A DNA stretch of 6,258 bases. Origin: Gemmatimonadaceae bacterium (GTDB lineage: Bacteria > Gemmatimonadota > Gemmatimonadetes > Gemmatimonadales > Gemmatimonadaceae). Below are positions 1 to 6,258 of this stretch, one piece after another. The notes under the pieces are model-generated. The model was not told the DNA's origin. It was given only the letters and a program-made list of their open reading frames with translations, and did no database searches. A program made the position numbers and the translations under genes. Where the stretch lies: NCBI GenBank assembly GCA_013816695.1, contig JACDDZ010000102.1:1-6258 (forward strand). The letters run 5' to 3'. Each line of letters opens with the position of its first letter. The first letter of the stretch is position 1.

Positions 1-941
<941 letters not shown>

Positions 942-951
942 TAATCGTTAA

Positions 952-1248
952 GTGAAAAAACTGGTTTGGCTGCTTGTGATCGTGGCGGCAATGTTCTTTG
1001 CGCTGCAGGGCGGGGAATACAGTACGCGCGACCTGTTTAGGCAGCGAGATCGAAAGGAGAAGATGCAGGTTTCGCTGGATTCTCTTCAGCGGCACGTGGA
1101 TTCGCTCAAGGCAGTAAGGAAGGCAATCGAGGCCGACCCGGCGGTACAGGAGAAGCTGGCGCGCGAGGAATTCGGCATGGTTCGCGGCGATAAGGAGCTT
1201 TTATACCGGTTTGTTGAAGATTCCGTAGCAGTTGAACCTGGTAAATAG
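952..1248 (+). CDS. ftsB: FtsB/DivIC-family septum formation initiator protein
   Basis: This 98-residue protein has the layout of the FtsB/DivIC family: a very short cytoplasmic N-terminus (MKK), one membrane helix at about residues 4-18, then an extracytoplasmic charged helical stretch (about 27-62) with heptad-like hydrophobic spacing, and the conserved C-terminal motif EKLAREEFGMVRGDKELLYRF (in part, residues 68-88). In E. coli FtsB forms a coiled-coil complex with FtsL and FtsQ that helps activate septal peptidoglycan synthesis. The start is GTG at 952; the next in-frame ATG (991) would delete most of the membrane helix. No clear Shine-Dalgarno sequence precedes the GTG, so translation may depend on coupling to eno, which ends 10 bases upstream. 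An eno-ftsB neighbourhood is common in bacteria. The family is clear; whether it is the FtsB or DivIC orthologue cannot be decided from sequence alone. Confidence 0.9.
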   Translation: MKKLVWLLVIVAAMFFALQGGEYSTRDLFRQRDRKEKMQVSLDSLQRHVDSLKAVRKAIEADPAVQEKLAREEFGMVRGDKELLYRFVEDSVAVEPGK

Positions 1249-1249
1249 G

Positions 1250-1278
1250 TTGATTCTCGTATCTGCCCCGCTTATGTT
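1250..1278 (+). promoter_or_regulatory. Candidate sigma-70-type promoter for the initiator tRNA
   Basis: TTGATT (1250-1255) and TATGTT (1273-1278) are separated by exactly 17 bases, a good match to the -35/-10 consensus in spacing and sequence. It starts 2 bases after the ftsB-like stop codon. Transcription would begin near 1284-1286, leaving only a few bases of leader for RNase P to remove before the mature tRNA at 1289. This is inferred from sequence; the promoter consensus of this organism is not known. Confidence 0.5.
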
Positions 1279-1288
1279 GCAGGTCTAT

Positions 1289-1362
<74 letters not shown>

Positions 1363-1368
1363 TACCGC

Positions 1369-1398
1369 AAGCGGCCGGTCCGAGAGGGCCGGCCGTTT
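1369..1398 (+). terminator. Stem-loop after tRNA-fMet, possible terminator or processing hairpin
   Basis: A 13-pair stem joins 1369-1381 to 1386-1398, with two G·T wobbles and otherwise perfect pairing. It is closed by a GAGA tetraloop (1382-1385) of the stable GNRA class on a C-G pair. The stem is flanked by AA on the left and TTT on the right, but the tract after the stem (GTGTG) is poor in T. It begins 6 bases after the mature tRNA end. It may terminate the fMet transcript, or act as a weak terminator or processing site that still lets transcription continue into the second tRNA. Confidence 0.6.
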
Positions 1399-1406
1399 GT
1401 GTGAAC

Positions 1407-1449
1407 CACCCAAAACGGACCGTATCACCCAAAACCAACCACCCAAAAC
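1407..1449. repeat. Three direct copies of CACCCAAAAC
   Basis: The 10-base word CACCCAAAAC occurs exactly at 1407-1416, 1426-1435 and 1440-1449, with start-to-start steps of 19 and 14 bases. Copies 1 and 3 share an extended left flank (ACCACCCAAAAC). It lies between the two tRNA genes, in a stretch (1399-1489) with no coding signal. The steps are irregular, so it is not a microsatellite or a CRISPR array. Function is unknown; a protein-binding cluster or the remnant of a local duplication are both possible. Confidence 0.6.
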
Positions 1450-1489
1450 GCAGTTATTCCTAATACCCGTTTAGATTTTTCTTTCCGTT

Positions 1490-1563
1490 GGCAGGGTAGC
1501 TCAGCTGGCTAGAGCGCACGACTCATAATCGTGAGGTCGGGAGTTCGAGTCTCCCTCCTGCTA
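1490..1563 (+). tRNA. tRNA with CAT anticodon, probably elongator tRNA-Met
   Basis: A complete 74-base cloverleaf: acceptor GGCAGGG (1490-1496) with TCCTGCT (1556-1562), D arm starting GCTC at 1499, anticodon stem CACGA (1517-1521) with TCGTG (1529-1533), loop CTCATAA with CAT at 1524-1526, T arm GGGAG-TTCGAGT-CTCCC (1539-1555), discriminator A at 1563. Positions 1-72 and 7-66 are G·T wobbles. It lacks the initiator hallmarks. The body, including GTAGCTCAGCTGGCTAGAGC and the GCTA end, resembles the elongator tRNA-Met of Bacillus as I recall it. The alternative is tRNA-Ile2, whose CAT is modified to lysidine; the anticodon arm alone does not exclude this. CCA is not encoded. I saw no convincing promoter of its own upstream. 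Confidence 0.95.
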
Positions 1564-1587
1564 TTTTCTAACGCGCTTCCAGATATT

Positions 1588-1624
1588 AAGCCTGCCCCGG
1601 TCAATGACCTGGCCGGGCTTTTTT
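1588..1624 (+). terminator. Strong Rho-independent terminator at the convergent junction
   Basis: A hairpin pairs 1588-1602 with 1606-1620 (15 positions with two mismatches and one G·T wobble, loop AAT), followed by an unbroken run of six T at 1619-1624. It lies 24 bases after tRNA-Met and should end the + strand tRNA transcript. The T run overlaps by one base the TGA stop (1624-1626) of the gene on the opposite strand. Read on the - strand, the stem is followed only by CTTAATAT, so termination of the opposing transcript here would be weaker. Confidence 0.85.
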
Positions 1625-2100
1625 CAGTTTGCAGGCGCCGTAGGTTGCCGTCGTGCGGATGACCAGTGAATTGCCCGGATCTTCCATTTGCCATTCAACT
1701 TTGTCAGGACCATGAGTTCGGCGCCATCACTGTTTATCGCCCGACCCTTGAAGTTGCCAGTCGTGATGGAAGTGGACGTGACCCACGCCGTGCTGCCATT
1801 GCGATTTACGCGCACGAGCTTTCGCTGGGATGGAACGGCGCGGGCAAACTCGATGTCTCCCCCGAGATGGTGCGATAGATATTCCGCGCGGGTCTCAAGA
1901 GACCCACTTTCGAGCACGATTACATCGTCCGACAGAAGCGACCTGACGGCGCCGGAATCTGCCGCGCCGAGGGCAGCGTGGAATCGGTCAATTGTCGCGA
2001 CAATGGATGTTGAGTCGTGATCGGCCATCGCGTTCGCAGGAACGGCTTTGAGACTGAACACTACGGCAACGGCCAGAATAGCTCGCGATCGTGAAATCAT
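1624..2100 (-). CDS. Secreted NTF2-like (SnoaL/DUF4440-type) protein of unknown function
   Basis: The gene encodes 158 residues from the ATG at 2098-2100. The N-terminus has a classical signal peptide: MISRSR, a hydrophobic core (about residues 7-20), then PANA before a likely cleavage near residue 24, so the protein is probably periplasmic or secreted. The mature part fits the cone-shaped NTF2-like fold: an opening helical segment (IVATIDRFHAALGAADSGAV), LLSDDVIVLESGS, a central HH pair, and the typical closing strands TKLNGKWKIRAIHWSS. DUF4440 members are often uncharacterised or bind small molecules; no catalytic residues can be assigned. An in-frame TTG at 2166 would add 22 residues ahead of the signal peptide and is less likely. 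No clear ribosome binding site is seen before the ATG. It follows cusA by 113 bases on the same strand and may be a downstream member of the efflux locus or have its own promoter. A role in metal handling is only inferred from position. Confidence 0.8.
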   Translation of the reverse strand: MISRSRAILAVAVVFSLKAVPANAMADHDSTSIVATIDRFHAALGAADSGAVRSLLSDDVIVLESGSLETRAEYLSHHLGGDIEFARAVPSQRKLVRVNRNGSTAWVTSTSITTGNFKGRAINSDGAELMVLTKLNGKWKIRAIHWSSARRQPTAPAN

Positions 2101-2162
2101 TTGGTTTGAACCCGGGTTAGAGAATGAATTGAAGCTCGGCAATTCCCTGGTGTTGTCCAAAG

Positions 2163-2177
2163 GCAACCGCAGGTTGC
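2163..2177 (-). other. Short inverted repeat between cusA and the NTF2-like gene
   Basis: GCAACC (2163-2168) and GGTTGC (2172-2177) form a perfect 6-pair stem around a 3-base loop. On the - strand it is followed by CTTTGG, which is a poor T tract, so it is at best a weak terminator for cusA. If the candidate promoter at 2187-2216 is real, this hairpin would sit almost at the 5' end of the leader of the NTF2-like gene and might stabilise that mRNA. Confidence 0.35.
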
Positions 2178-2186
2178 ATTACACCG

Positions 2187-2216
2187 AATATAGGGATTCG
2201 TGTCATTAAATGTCTA
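2187..2216 (-). promoter_or_regulatory. Candidate promoter for the NTF2-like gene
   Basis: On the - strand TAGACA (2216-2211) and TATATT (2192-2187) are separated by 18 bases, close to sigma-70 consensus in both boxes. The TAG of the -35 box is also the stop codon of cusA. Transcription would start near 2180, giving a leader of about 80 bases before the ATG at 2100. Sequence inference only; the NTF2-like gene could instead be read through from cusA. Confidence 0.35.
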
Positions 2217-5200
2217 AGCAGTACCAGGCGATTGGGCCACGGCTTTGATTTGCCTTTCACGCCACAATGAGTAGACAGCGGGGAGCACAATGAGCGTTAA
2301 CGCCGCGCTTGTGATCAGCCCCCCTACCATCGGTGCGGCGATGCGCTTGAGCACGTCGGAACCCGTTTCCTGGCTCCATAGAATCGGGACCAGCGACAGG
2401 GTTATCGCCGCCACAGTCATCATCTTGGGACGAAGCCGCTCGACTGCCCCATAACGCACTGCATCGTGCAAATCCTGTAGTGTAGGTGCGATTCCCTCGG
2501 TGTTCCTCTTGCGCACAATGTCGTTCCATGCGTGATCGAGATATATGAGGAGGATCACAGCTGTCTGGGCCGCAACACCAGCGAGTGCGATGAATCCAAT
2601 CGCAACGGCGACGCTCATGTTATATCCAAGAATCCACATGATCCATACGCCCCCAGCGAGCGCGAAGGGAAGCGATAGCATCACGACGAGGCTCTCACCG
2701 GTGCTCCTGAAGTTCATGAACAGCAGGCCGAATACGATCAGAAGTGTCAGAGGAACCACAATCCGCAGTCTCCGGCCGGCTCGCTCCATTGCCTCATACT
2801 GGCCTGACCATTCCATCCGGTAGCCTGGCGGCAATGCCAGCTTTTTCTGCAGTAACACTTTTGCATCGGCGACATATCCCCCAACATCCCGGTTCCGCAC
2901 ATCGACGTAAACAACGTTGTTGAGATTCGAGTTCTCCGACTTGATCAGCGTTGGTCCCTGCACGATTTGTATTCTTGCCAGCTCTCCCATTTCCACCTGT
3001 GCACCCGAGGGAGTGGTTACGAGAAGCCGGCTGATCTCGGCCGGATCGGACCTCAATTCACGCGGGTAACGCACGAGCACGCCATAGCGTTCACGGCCTT
3101 CGAACACCTGGCCCGACTCCATTCCGCCAACAGCGGTGGCGAGGGCCATCTGAACTTCGTCGCCGTCCAATCCATATCGCGCCGCCGCCGCTCGGTCCAG
3201 CGATACGTCGATGTAGCGTCCGCCAATCGCACGCTCGGAAAACACCGTGTTTGTGCCCTTAACTTCAGGAAGTATCATCTCGATTTCCTTTCCAAGGCTG
3301 TCCAGCACGGCCAGGTCAGGACCGAAAATCTTGATTCCAACTGGTGTCTTGATTCCGGTCGCGAGCATATCAAGCCGATTCTTGATTGGCATGCTCCACA
3401 TGTTGCCAACACCCGGAGTTTTGACAGTTGCGTTCGCTTCGGAAACAATGGAATCGAAGTCGACATTTTTGCGCCATTCCGACCTGTCCTTCAGAATCGC
3501 AATCGTTTCGATCATCGACATCGGGGCCATGTCCGTCGCCGACTCCGCTCGCCCGATTTTTCCCAGTACCCGGTCAACCTCGGGAATTTTCACAAGCGCT
3601 GCGTCGCGCTGCTGAAGGATGCGCCGTGCCTCGCCGGTGCCGACGCCGGGAAAGAGAGAAGGCATGTCCATCATGCTACCCTCATTGAGGGGCGGCATGA
3701 ACTCGCTTCCAATCCGCATCCACGGGAGAATTGTCACCGCGAGAACTATCCCGGCAATTACAATGGTTGTTTTTCGGTTTCGCAGCACAACATCAATAAG
3801 AGGCCGGTAAATCCGGATCAGGAATCTGTTTACCGGATTGGCAGATTCCGGCTTCACTCCACCCCGGATGAGATAACCCATCAGTACGGGAACCAATGTG
3901 ATGGAAAGAATTGCCGCAGACCCCATTGCCAGTGTTTTAGTCCAGGCCAGAGGCTTGAATAGCCGGCCTTCCTGATCCTGCAACGCAAAAACAGGCAGAA
4001 AGCTCGCGGTAATTATGAGAAGTGAGACAAAGAGAGAACCGCCGACTTCGCGACTGGATTCAACTACGAGGTCCCACCGCGACCGATTCTTCCCGGCTGC
4101 AGCATCATGCTCGATGCGCTTGTGAAGATTTTCCACCATGACGATCGCGGCGTCAATCATTGCTCCAATCGCTACTGCAAATCCGCCGAGACTCATGATA
4201 TTTGCGGAAAGGCCCAGCACCCGCATAACTAGAAATGACATCAGAATTCCAACAGGCAACGTCACAACGGCTACCAGTGCGCTCTGAGCGTGGAAGAGAA
4301 AGAGGATCGTTATCAATGCGACGATAATTGACTCTTCGACGAGTTTCCCACGCAGTGTTCGGATTGCGGCCTCGATGAGTCCCGACCGGTCATACCCATT
4401 TACAAACTGCACACCCGGCGGCAGCGCGCTTTTCAGGTCAATCATCTTTTGCTTTACCGCCTTGATCACTTCGAGCGGGTTGGACCCGTACCGCATCACG
4501 ACCCATCCCGTCACGACTTCGCCCTTCCCATCGAGATCGGTTATGCCACGCCGGATTGCGGGGCCGATCTGAACGTTGGCGACATCGCCAACAGTTATGG
4601 GGGTTCCATCTCTTGTCGCCCCAATCGAAACTGACTGGATATCGGCCGCTGACGTGAACCGTCCGCGACCGCGCACGATATACTCGGCGCCTCCCATCTC
4701 CAGCACGCGCCCGCCTACATCGGCATTTGAGTTCCGAACAGCGCTGGAAACTTTCGTGAGCGGAATACCGAATGCGGCAAGTTTCGCCGGATCCACTTCG
4801 ACCTGGTATTCCTTTTCAAAGCCGCCGAAAGATGCTATCTCGGACACTCCCGGAACCGAAGTGAGCGCGGGGCGCACGACGAAGTCCTGAAGTCCACGGA
4901 GCTCAGCGAGATTGAGTGTTCCGGTGGTGTCTGCCAGGATGTACTGCATCACCCAGCCGACTCCTGTCGCGTCCGGTCCAAGCGTCAGCTGCGCCGACGG
5001 AGGCAGTTTGCCGCGCACGGAATTCAGGTATTCGAGCACACGTGAACGCGCCCAGTACAGATCAGTGCCGTCCTCGAATACCACGTACACGGCAGAGAGT
5101 CCAAACTGGCTCATTCCGCGCACGAACTTTATGCGCGGTACCTTGAGCAGCTCGGTTGCCAGGAGATAGGTGACCTGGTCCTCTACAAGCTGCGGCGCCT

Positions 5201-5366
5201 GGCCGGGCCACTCCGTCATGACGATCACCTGAACGTCAGACAGATCGGGAATCGCGTCGACCGGCGTGCGCAGCATCGCAAAAGTTCCGGTCACCGCCAA
5301 TAGGCCAGTGGCCATCAGTACTGCAATTCTGCGGCGCACCGACCAGCTGATTATTCGATCGAGCAT
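2214..5366 (-). CDS. cusA: CusA-like Cu(I)/Ag(I) efflux RND permease (HME-RND)
   Basis: This complete 1050-residue inner-membrane pump has the family's usual length (E. coli CusA 1047). It couples proton entry to metal export into a periplasmic adaptor and outer-membrane channel. Layout: TM1 at about 12-31, the first periplasmic domain (about 32-340, opening with RTPVDAIPDLSDVQ), TM2-6 (about 342-500), TM7 (about 533-550), the second periplasmic domain, and TM8-12 (about 868-1035). The metal-site methionines of E. coli CusA (573, 623, 672) align with M568 (codon 3663-3665), M618 (3513-3515) and M667 (3366-3368). Methionines at 391, 403, 410, 481 and 496 match the proposed metal relay, while E. 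coli M1009 corresponds to L1006. Of the proton-relay trio, D405 (GAMIDAAIVM) and K981 (RLRPKMM) are kept, but E939 is replaced by Q934 (GVAAQTAV). The three methionines favour Cu/Ag over the Zn/Co/Cd pumps of the CzcA type. ATG is at 5364-5366, five bases after the cusB stop, which suggests translational coupling; the stop is TAG. Confidence 0.95.
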   Translation of the reverse strand: MLDRIISWSVRRRIAVLMATGLLAVTGTFAMLRTPVDAIPDLSDVQVIVMTEWPGQAPQLVEDQVTYLLATELLKVPRIKFVRGMSQFGLSAVYVVFEDGTDLYWARSRVLEYLNSVRGKLPPSAQLTLGPDATGVGWVMQYILADTTGTLNLAELRGLQDFVVRPALTSVPGVSEIASFGGFEKEYQVEVDPAKLAAFGIPLTKVSSAVRNSNADVGGRVLEMGGAEYIVRGRGRFTSAADIQSVSIGATRDGTPITVGDVANVQIGPAIRRGITDLDGKGEVVTGWVVMRYGSNPLEVIKAVKQKMIDLKSALPPGVQFVNGYDRSGLIEAAIRTLRGKLVEESIIVALITILFLFHAQSALVAVVTLPVGILMSFLVMRVLGLSANIMSLGGFAVAIGAMIDAAIVMVENLHKRIEHDAAAGKNRSRWDLVVESSREVGGSLFVSLLIITASFLPVFALQDQEGRLFKPLAWTKTLAMGSAAILSITLVPVLMGYLIRGGVKPESANPVNRFLIRIYRPLIDVVLRNRKTTIVIAGIVLAVTILPWMRIGSEFMPPLNEGSMMDMPSLFPGVGTGEARRILQQRDAALVKIPEVDRVLGKIGRAESATDMAPMSMIETIAILKDRSEWRKNVDFDSIVSEANATVKTPGVGNMWSMPIKNRLDMLATGIKTPVGIKIFGPDLAVLDSLGKEIEMILPEVKGTNTVFSERAIGGRYIDVSLDRAAAARYGLDGDEVQMALATAVGGMESGQVFEGRERYGVLVRYPRELRSDPAEISRLLVTTPSGAQVEMGELARIQIVQGPTLIKSENSNLNNVVYVDVRNRDVGGYVADAKVLLQKKLALPPGYRMEWSGQYEAMERAGRRLRIVVPLTLLIVFGLLFMNFRSTGESLVVMLSLPFALAGGVWIMWILGYNMSVAVAIGFIALAGVAAQTAVILLIYLDHAWNDIVRKRNTEGIAPTLQDLHDAVRYGAVERLRPKMMTVAAITLSLVPILWSQETGSDVLKRIAAPMVGGLITSAALTLIVLPAVYSLWRERQIKAVAQSPGTA

Positions 5367-5371
5367 GGCGG

Positions 5372-6258
5372 TTACCGCTTCGGCGCTGAAGACATGCCAG
5401 GCATGTTCTTCATGTCTGCGCCTTTGCTATCCATCTCGGAACCTCCCATACCCGCCATTCCCTTCATTACGTCACCGAGATTTGACTCGGAGTCTATAAG
5501 GAATTGCGCTGAGGTAACAACGCGCTGGCCGCGTGTAAGACCAGTTAGAATTTCGACGTACTCGGTACCGGTTCTGCCAGTCGTTACAACGTGCGGCATG
5601 AGCTTGCCGGCGCCCATGTCCACAAACACGATGTTGCGCTGCCCCGTTTGAATCACCGCCGACCGCGGAACGGACAATGCCGATTGCGTCGCGGTATTAA
5701 ATCGAACTGTTGCGTACATGCCAGGCTTGAGCAGCCGGCCAGTGTTTTGAACCGTGATTCGCGCGCGTACTGTTCGTGTTGCCTCGCCAAGCACCGGATA
5801 GATGTATGTCACTCGGCCGCTGAAAGGCCGCCCGGGAAAGCTTGTGAATTCAAGAGTGGCGGCAGTCCCGGGAGCAACAATGCCGGCGTCCGCTTCTCTG
5901 AGCTGCGCATCAATCCAAACGTCAGACAAGTCGGCGATAGTGTACAACTCTTCACCCGCGGTTATTGCCTGGCCTTGCACAACTTTCTTGTCCAGTACTA
6001 TTCCGGAAGCGGGAGAAAAGAGTGTAACGGTACGATTTACCCGCCCGGTCTTTAGCACAGCATTGATTTGTGATTCGGAAACGTCCCAGAGACGAAGACG
6101 CTGACGCGCAGCGACAACCAGGTCCGACGATGCGCCCGGAACCCCCGGCACCAGACTTCCCGAAATCGTCCTCGAAAGGCGATATGCAACGAGCAGTTCC
6201 TGCTGCGCGGCGAGCAGTTCAGGCGAAAAAACAGCTGCAAGCGCCTGACCGCGTTTGA
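5372..6258 (-). CDS. cusB: CusB-like efflux RND periplasmic adaptor, 5' truncated by the window edge
   Basis: This membrane fusion protein would link the CusA pump to an outer-membrane channel and hand over metal in the periplasm. The frame is open to the right edge (first full codon ends at 6256), giving 294 residues; the signal peptide, first lipoyl half and part of the hairpin are missing. Seen in order: an alpha-hairpin segment with FSPELLAAQQELLVAYR (about residues 10-26) and RQRLRLWDVSESQI, the second lipoyl half SPASGIVLDKKVVQGQ, the beta-barrel domain (VWIDAQLREADAG to GRLLKPGMYATVRF), and the membrane-proximal domain (VPRSAVIQTG to LTRGQRVV). The GTG at 6149-6151 is an internal Val, not a start. 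The C-terminal 37 residues (5375-5485) form a flexible tail with seven Met in GM, DM and NM contexts, a possible Cu(I)/Ag(I) site. The TAA stop at 5372-5374 is 5 bases before cusA. The family is certain; the metal is inferred from the partner pump and the tail. Confidence 0.95.
   Translation of the reverse strand, partial: KRGQALAAVFSPELLAAQQELLVAYRLSRTISGSLVPGVPGASSDLVVAARQRLRLWDVSESQINAVLKTGRVNRTVTLFSPASGIVLDKKVVQGQAITAGEELYTIADLSDVWIDAQLREADAGIVAPGTAATLEFTSFPGRPFSGRVTYIYPVLGEATRTVRARITVQNTGRLLKPGMYATVRFNTATQSALSVPRSAVIQTGQRNIVFVDMGAGKLMPHVVTTGRTGTEYVEILTGLTRGQRVVTSAQFLIDSESNLGDVMKGMAGMGGSEMDSKGADMKNMPGMSSAPKR

Noticed and set aside
1407..1449. CRISPR array
   Set aside because: The repeats are only 10 bases long with spacers of 9 and 4 bases, far below CRISPR dimensions, and no cas gene is present.
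1490..1563. tRNA-Ile2 (lysidine-modified CAT)
   Set aside because: The overall body and GCTA end fit elongator tRNA-Met better, though identity cannot be settled without comparing all CAT tRNAs of the genome.
2101..2166. Starting the NTF2-like gene at the in-frame TTG at 2166
   Set aside because: The added 22 residues would precede an evident signal peptide that begins exactly at the ATG at 2100.
2967..3962. A 331-codon open frame on the + strand inside cusA
   Set aside because: It lies wholly antisense to conserved CusA sequence, including the metal-site methionines, and its translation is rich in Arg, His and Ser with no recognisable domain. It is a shadow frame.
5591..6055. A 154-codon open frame on the + strand inside cusB
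   Set aside because: It is antisense to the conserved lipoyl and barrel domains of the adaptor, with a composition typical of a shadow frame.
5372..6151. Starting cusB at the GTG at 6151
   Set aside because: The frame continues upstream to the window edge with clear adaptor sequence (FSPELLAAQQELLVAYR), so the GTG is an internal Val.

Overview
The window is a moderately GC-rich bacterial chromosome segment with two convergent blocks. The + strand block (1-1563) carries housekeeping genes: the C-terminal three-quarters of enolase, a small FtsB/DivIC-type division protein 10 bases downstream, and two tRNA genes with CAT anticodons (an initiator tRNA-fMet and a probable elongator tRNA-Met). The - strand block (6258 down to 1624) carries a heavy-metal efflux locus: a CusB-like periplasmic adaptor that runs off the right edge, a complete CusA-like RND pump 5 bases downstream, and a small secreted NTF2-like (DUF4440-type) protein. 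An RND pump with a periplasmic adaptor implies a Gram-negative cell envelope. The order enolase then FtsB-type protein, together with the protein style, would suit Gemmatimonadota or a similar environmental phylum, but this is a guess from memory and not something the sequence proves.

Layout: 1-941 eno (5' truncated by the window edge); 952-1248 ftsB-like; 1250-1278 candidate promoter; 1289-1362 tRNA-fMet; 1369-1398 GNRA-capped hairpin; 1407-1449 three copies of a 10-base repeat; 1490-1563 tRNA-Met; 1588-1624 strong intrinsic terminator at the meeting point of the two blocks; 1624-2100 (-) secreted NTF2-like protein; 2163-2216 (-) candidate promoter and hairpin; 2214-5366 (-) cusA; 5372-6258 (-) cusB, 5' truncated. 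No stretch above 300 bases lacks a gene.

The adaptor and pump should form two parts of a tripartite Cu(I)/Ag(I) exporter. The pump keeps the three methionines that bind the metal in E. coli CusA (M568, M618, M667 here), and the adaptor ends in an unusual methionine-rich tail. The outer-membrane partner (CusC/TolC type) and any regulator are not in the window; they would have to lie beyond the right edge or elsewhere. The most unusual protein detail is a glutamine (Q934) in the pump where E. coli CusA has the proton-relay glutamate E939. I did not find a clearly new biological system; the findings below are points of detail on known families and some non-coding structure.
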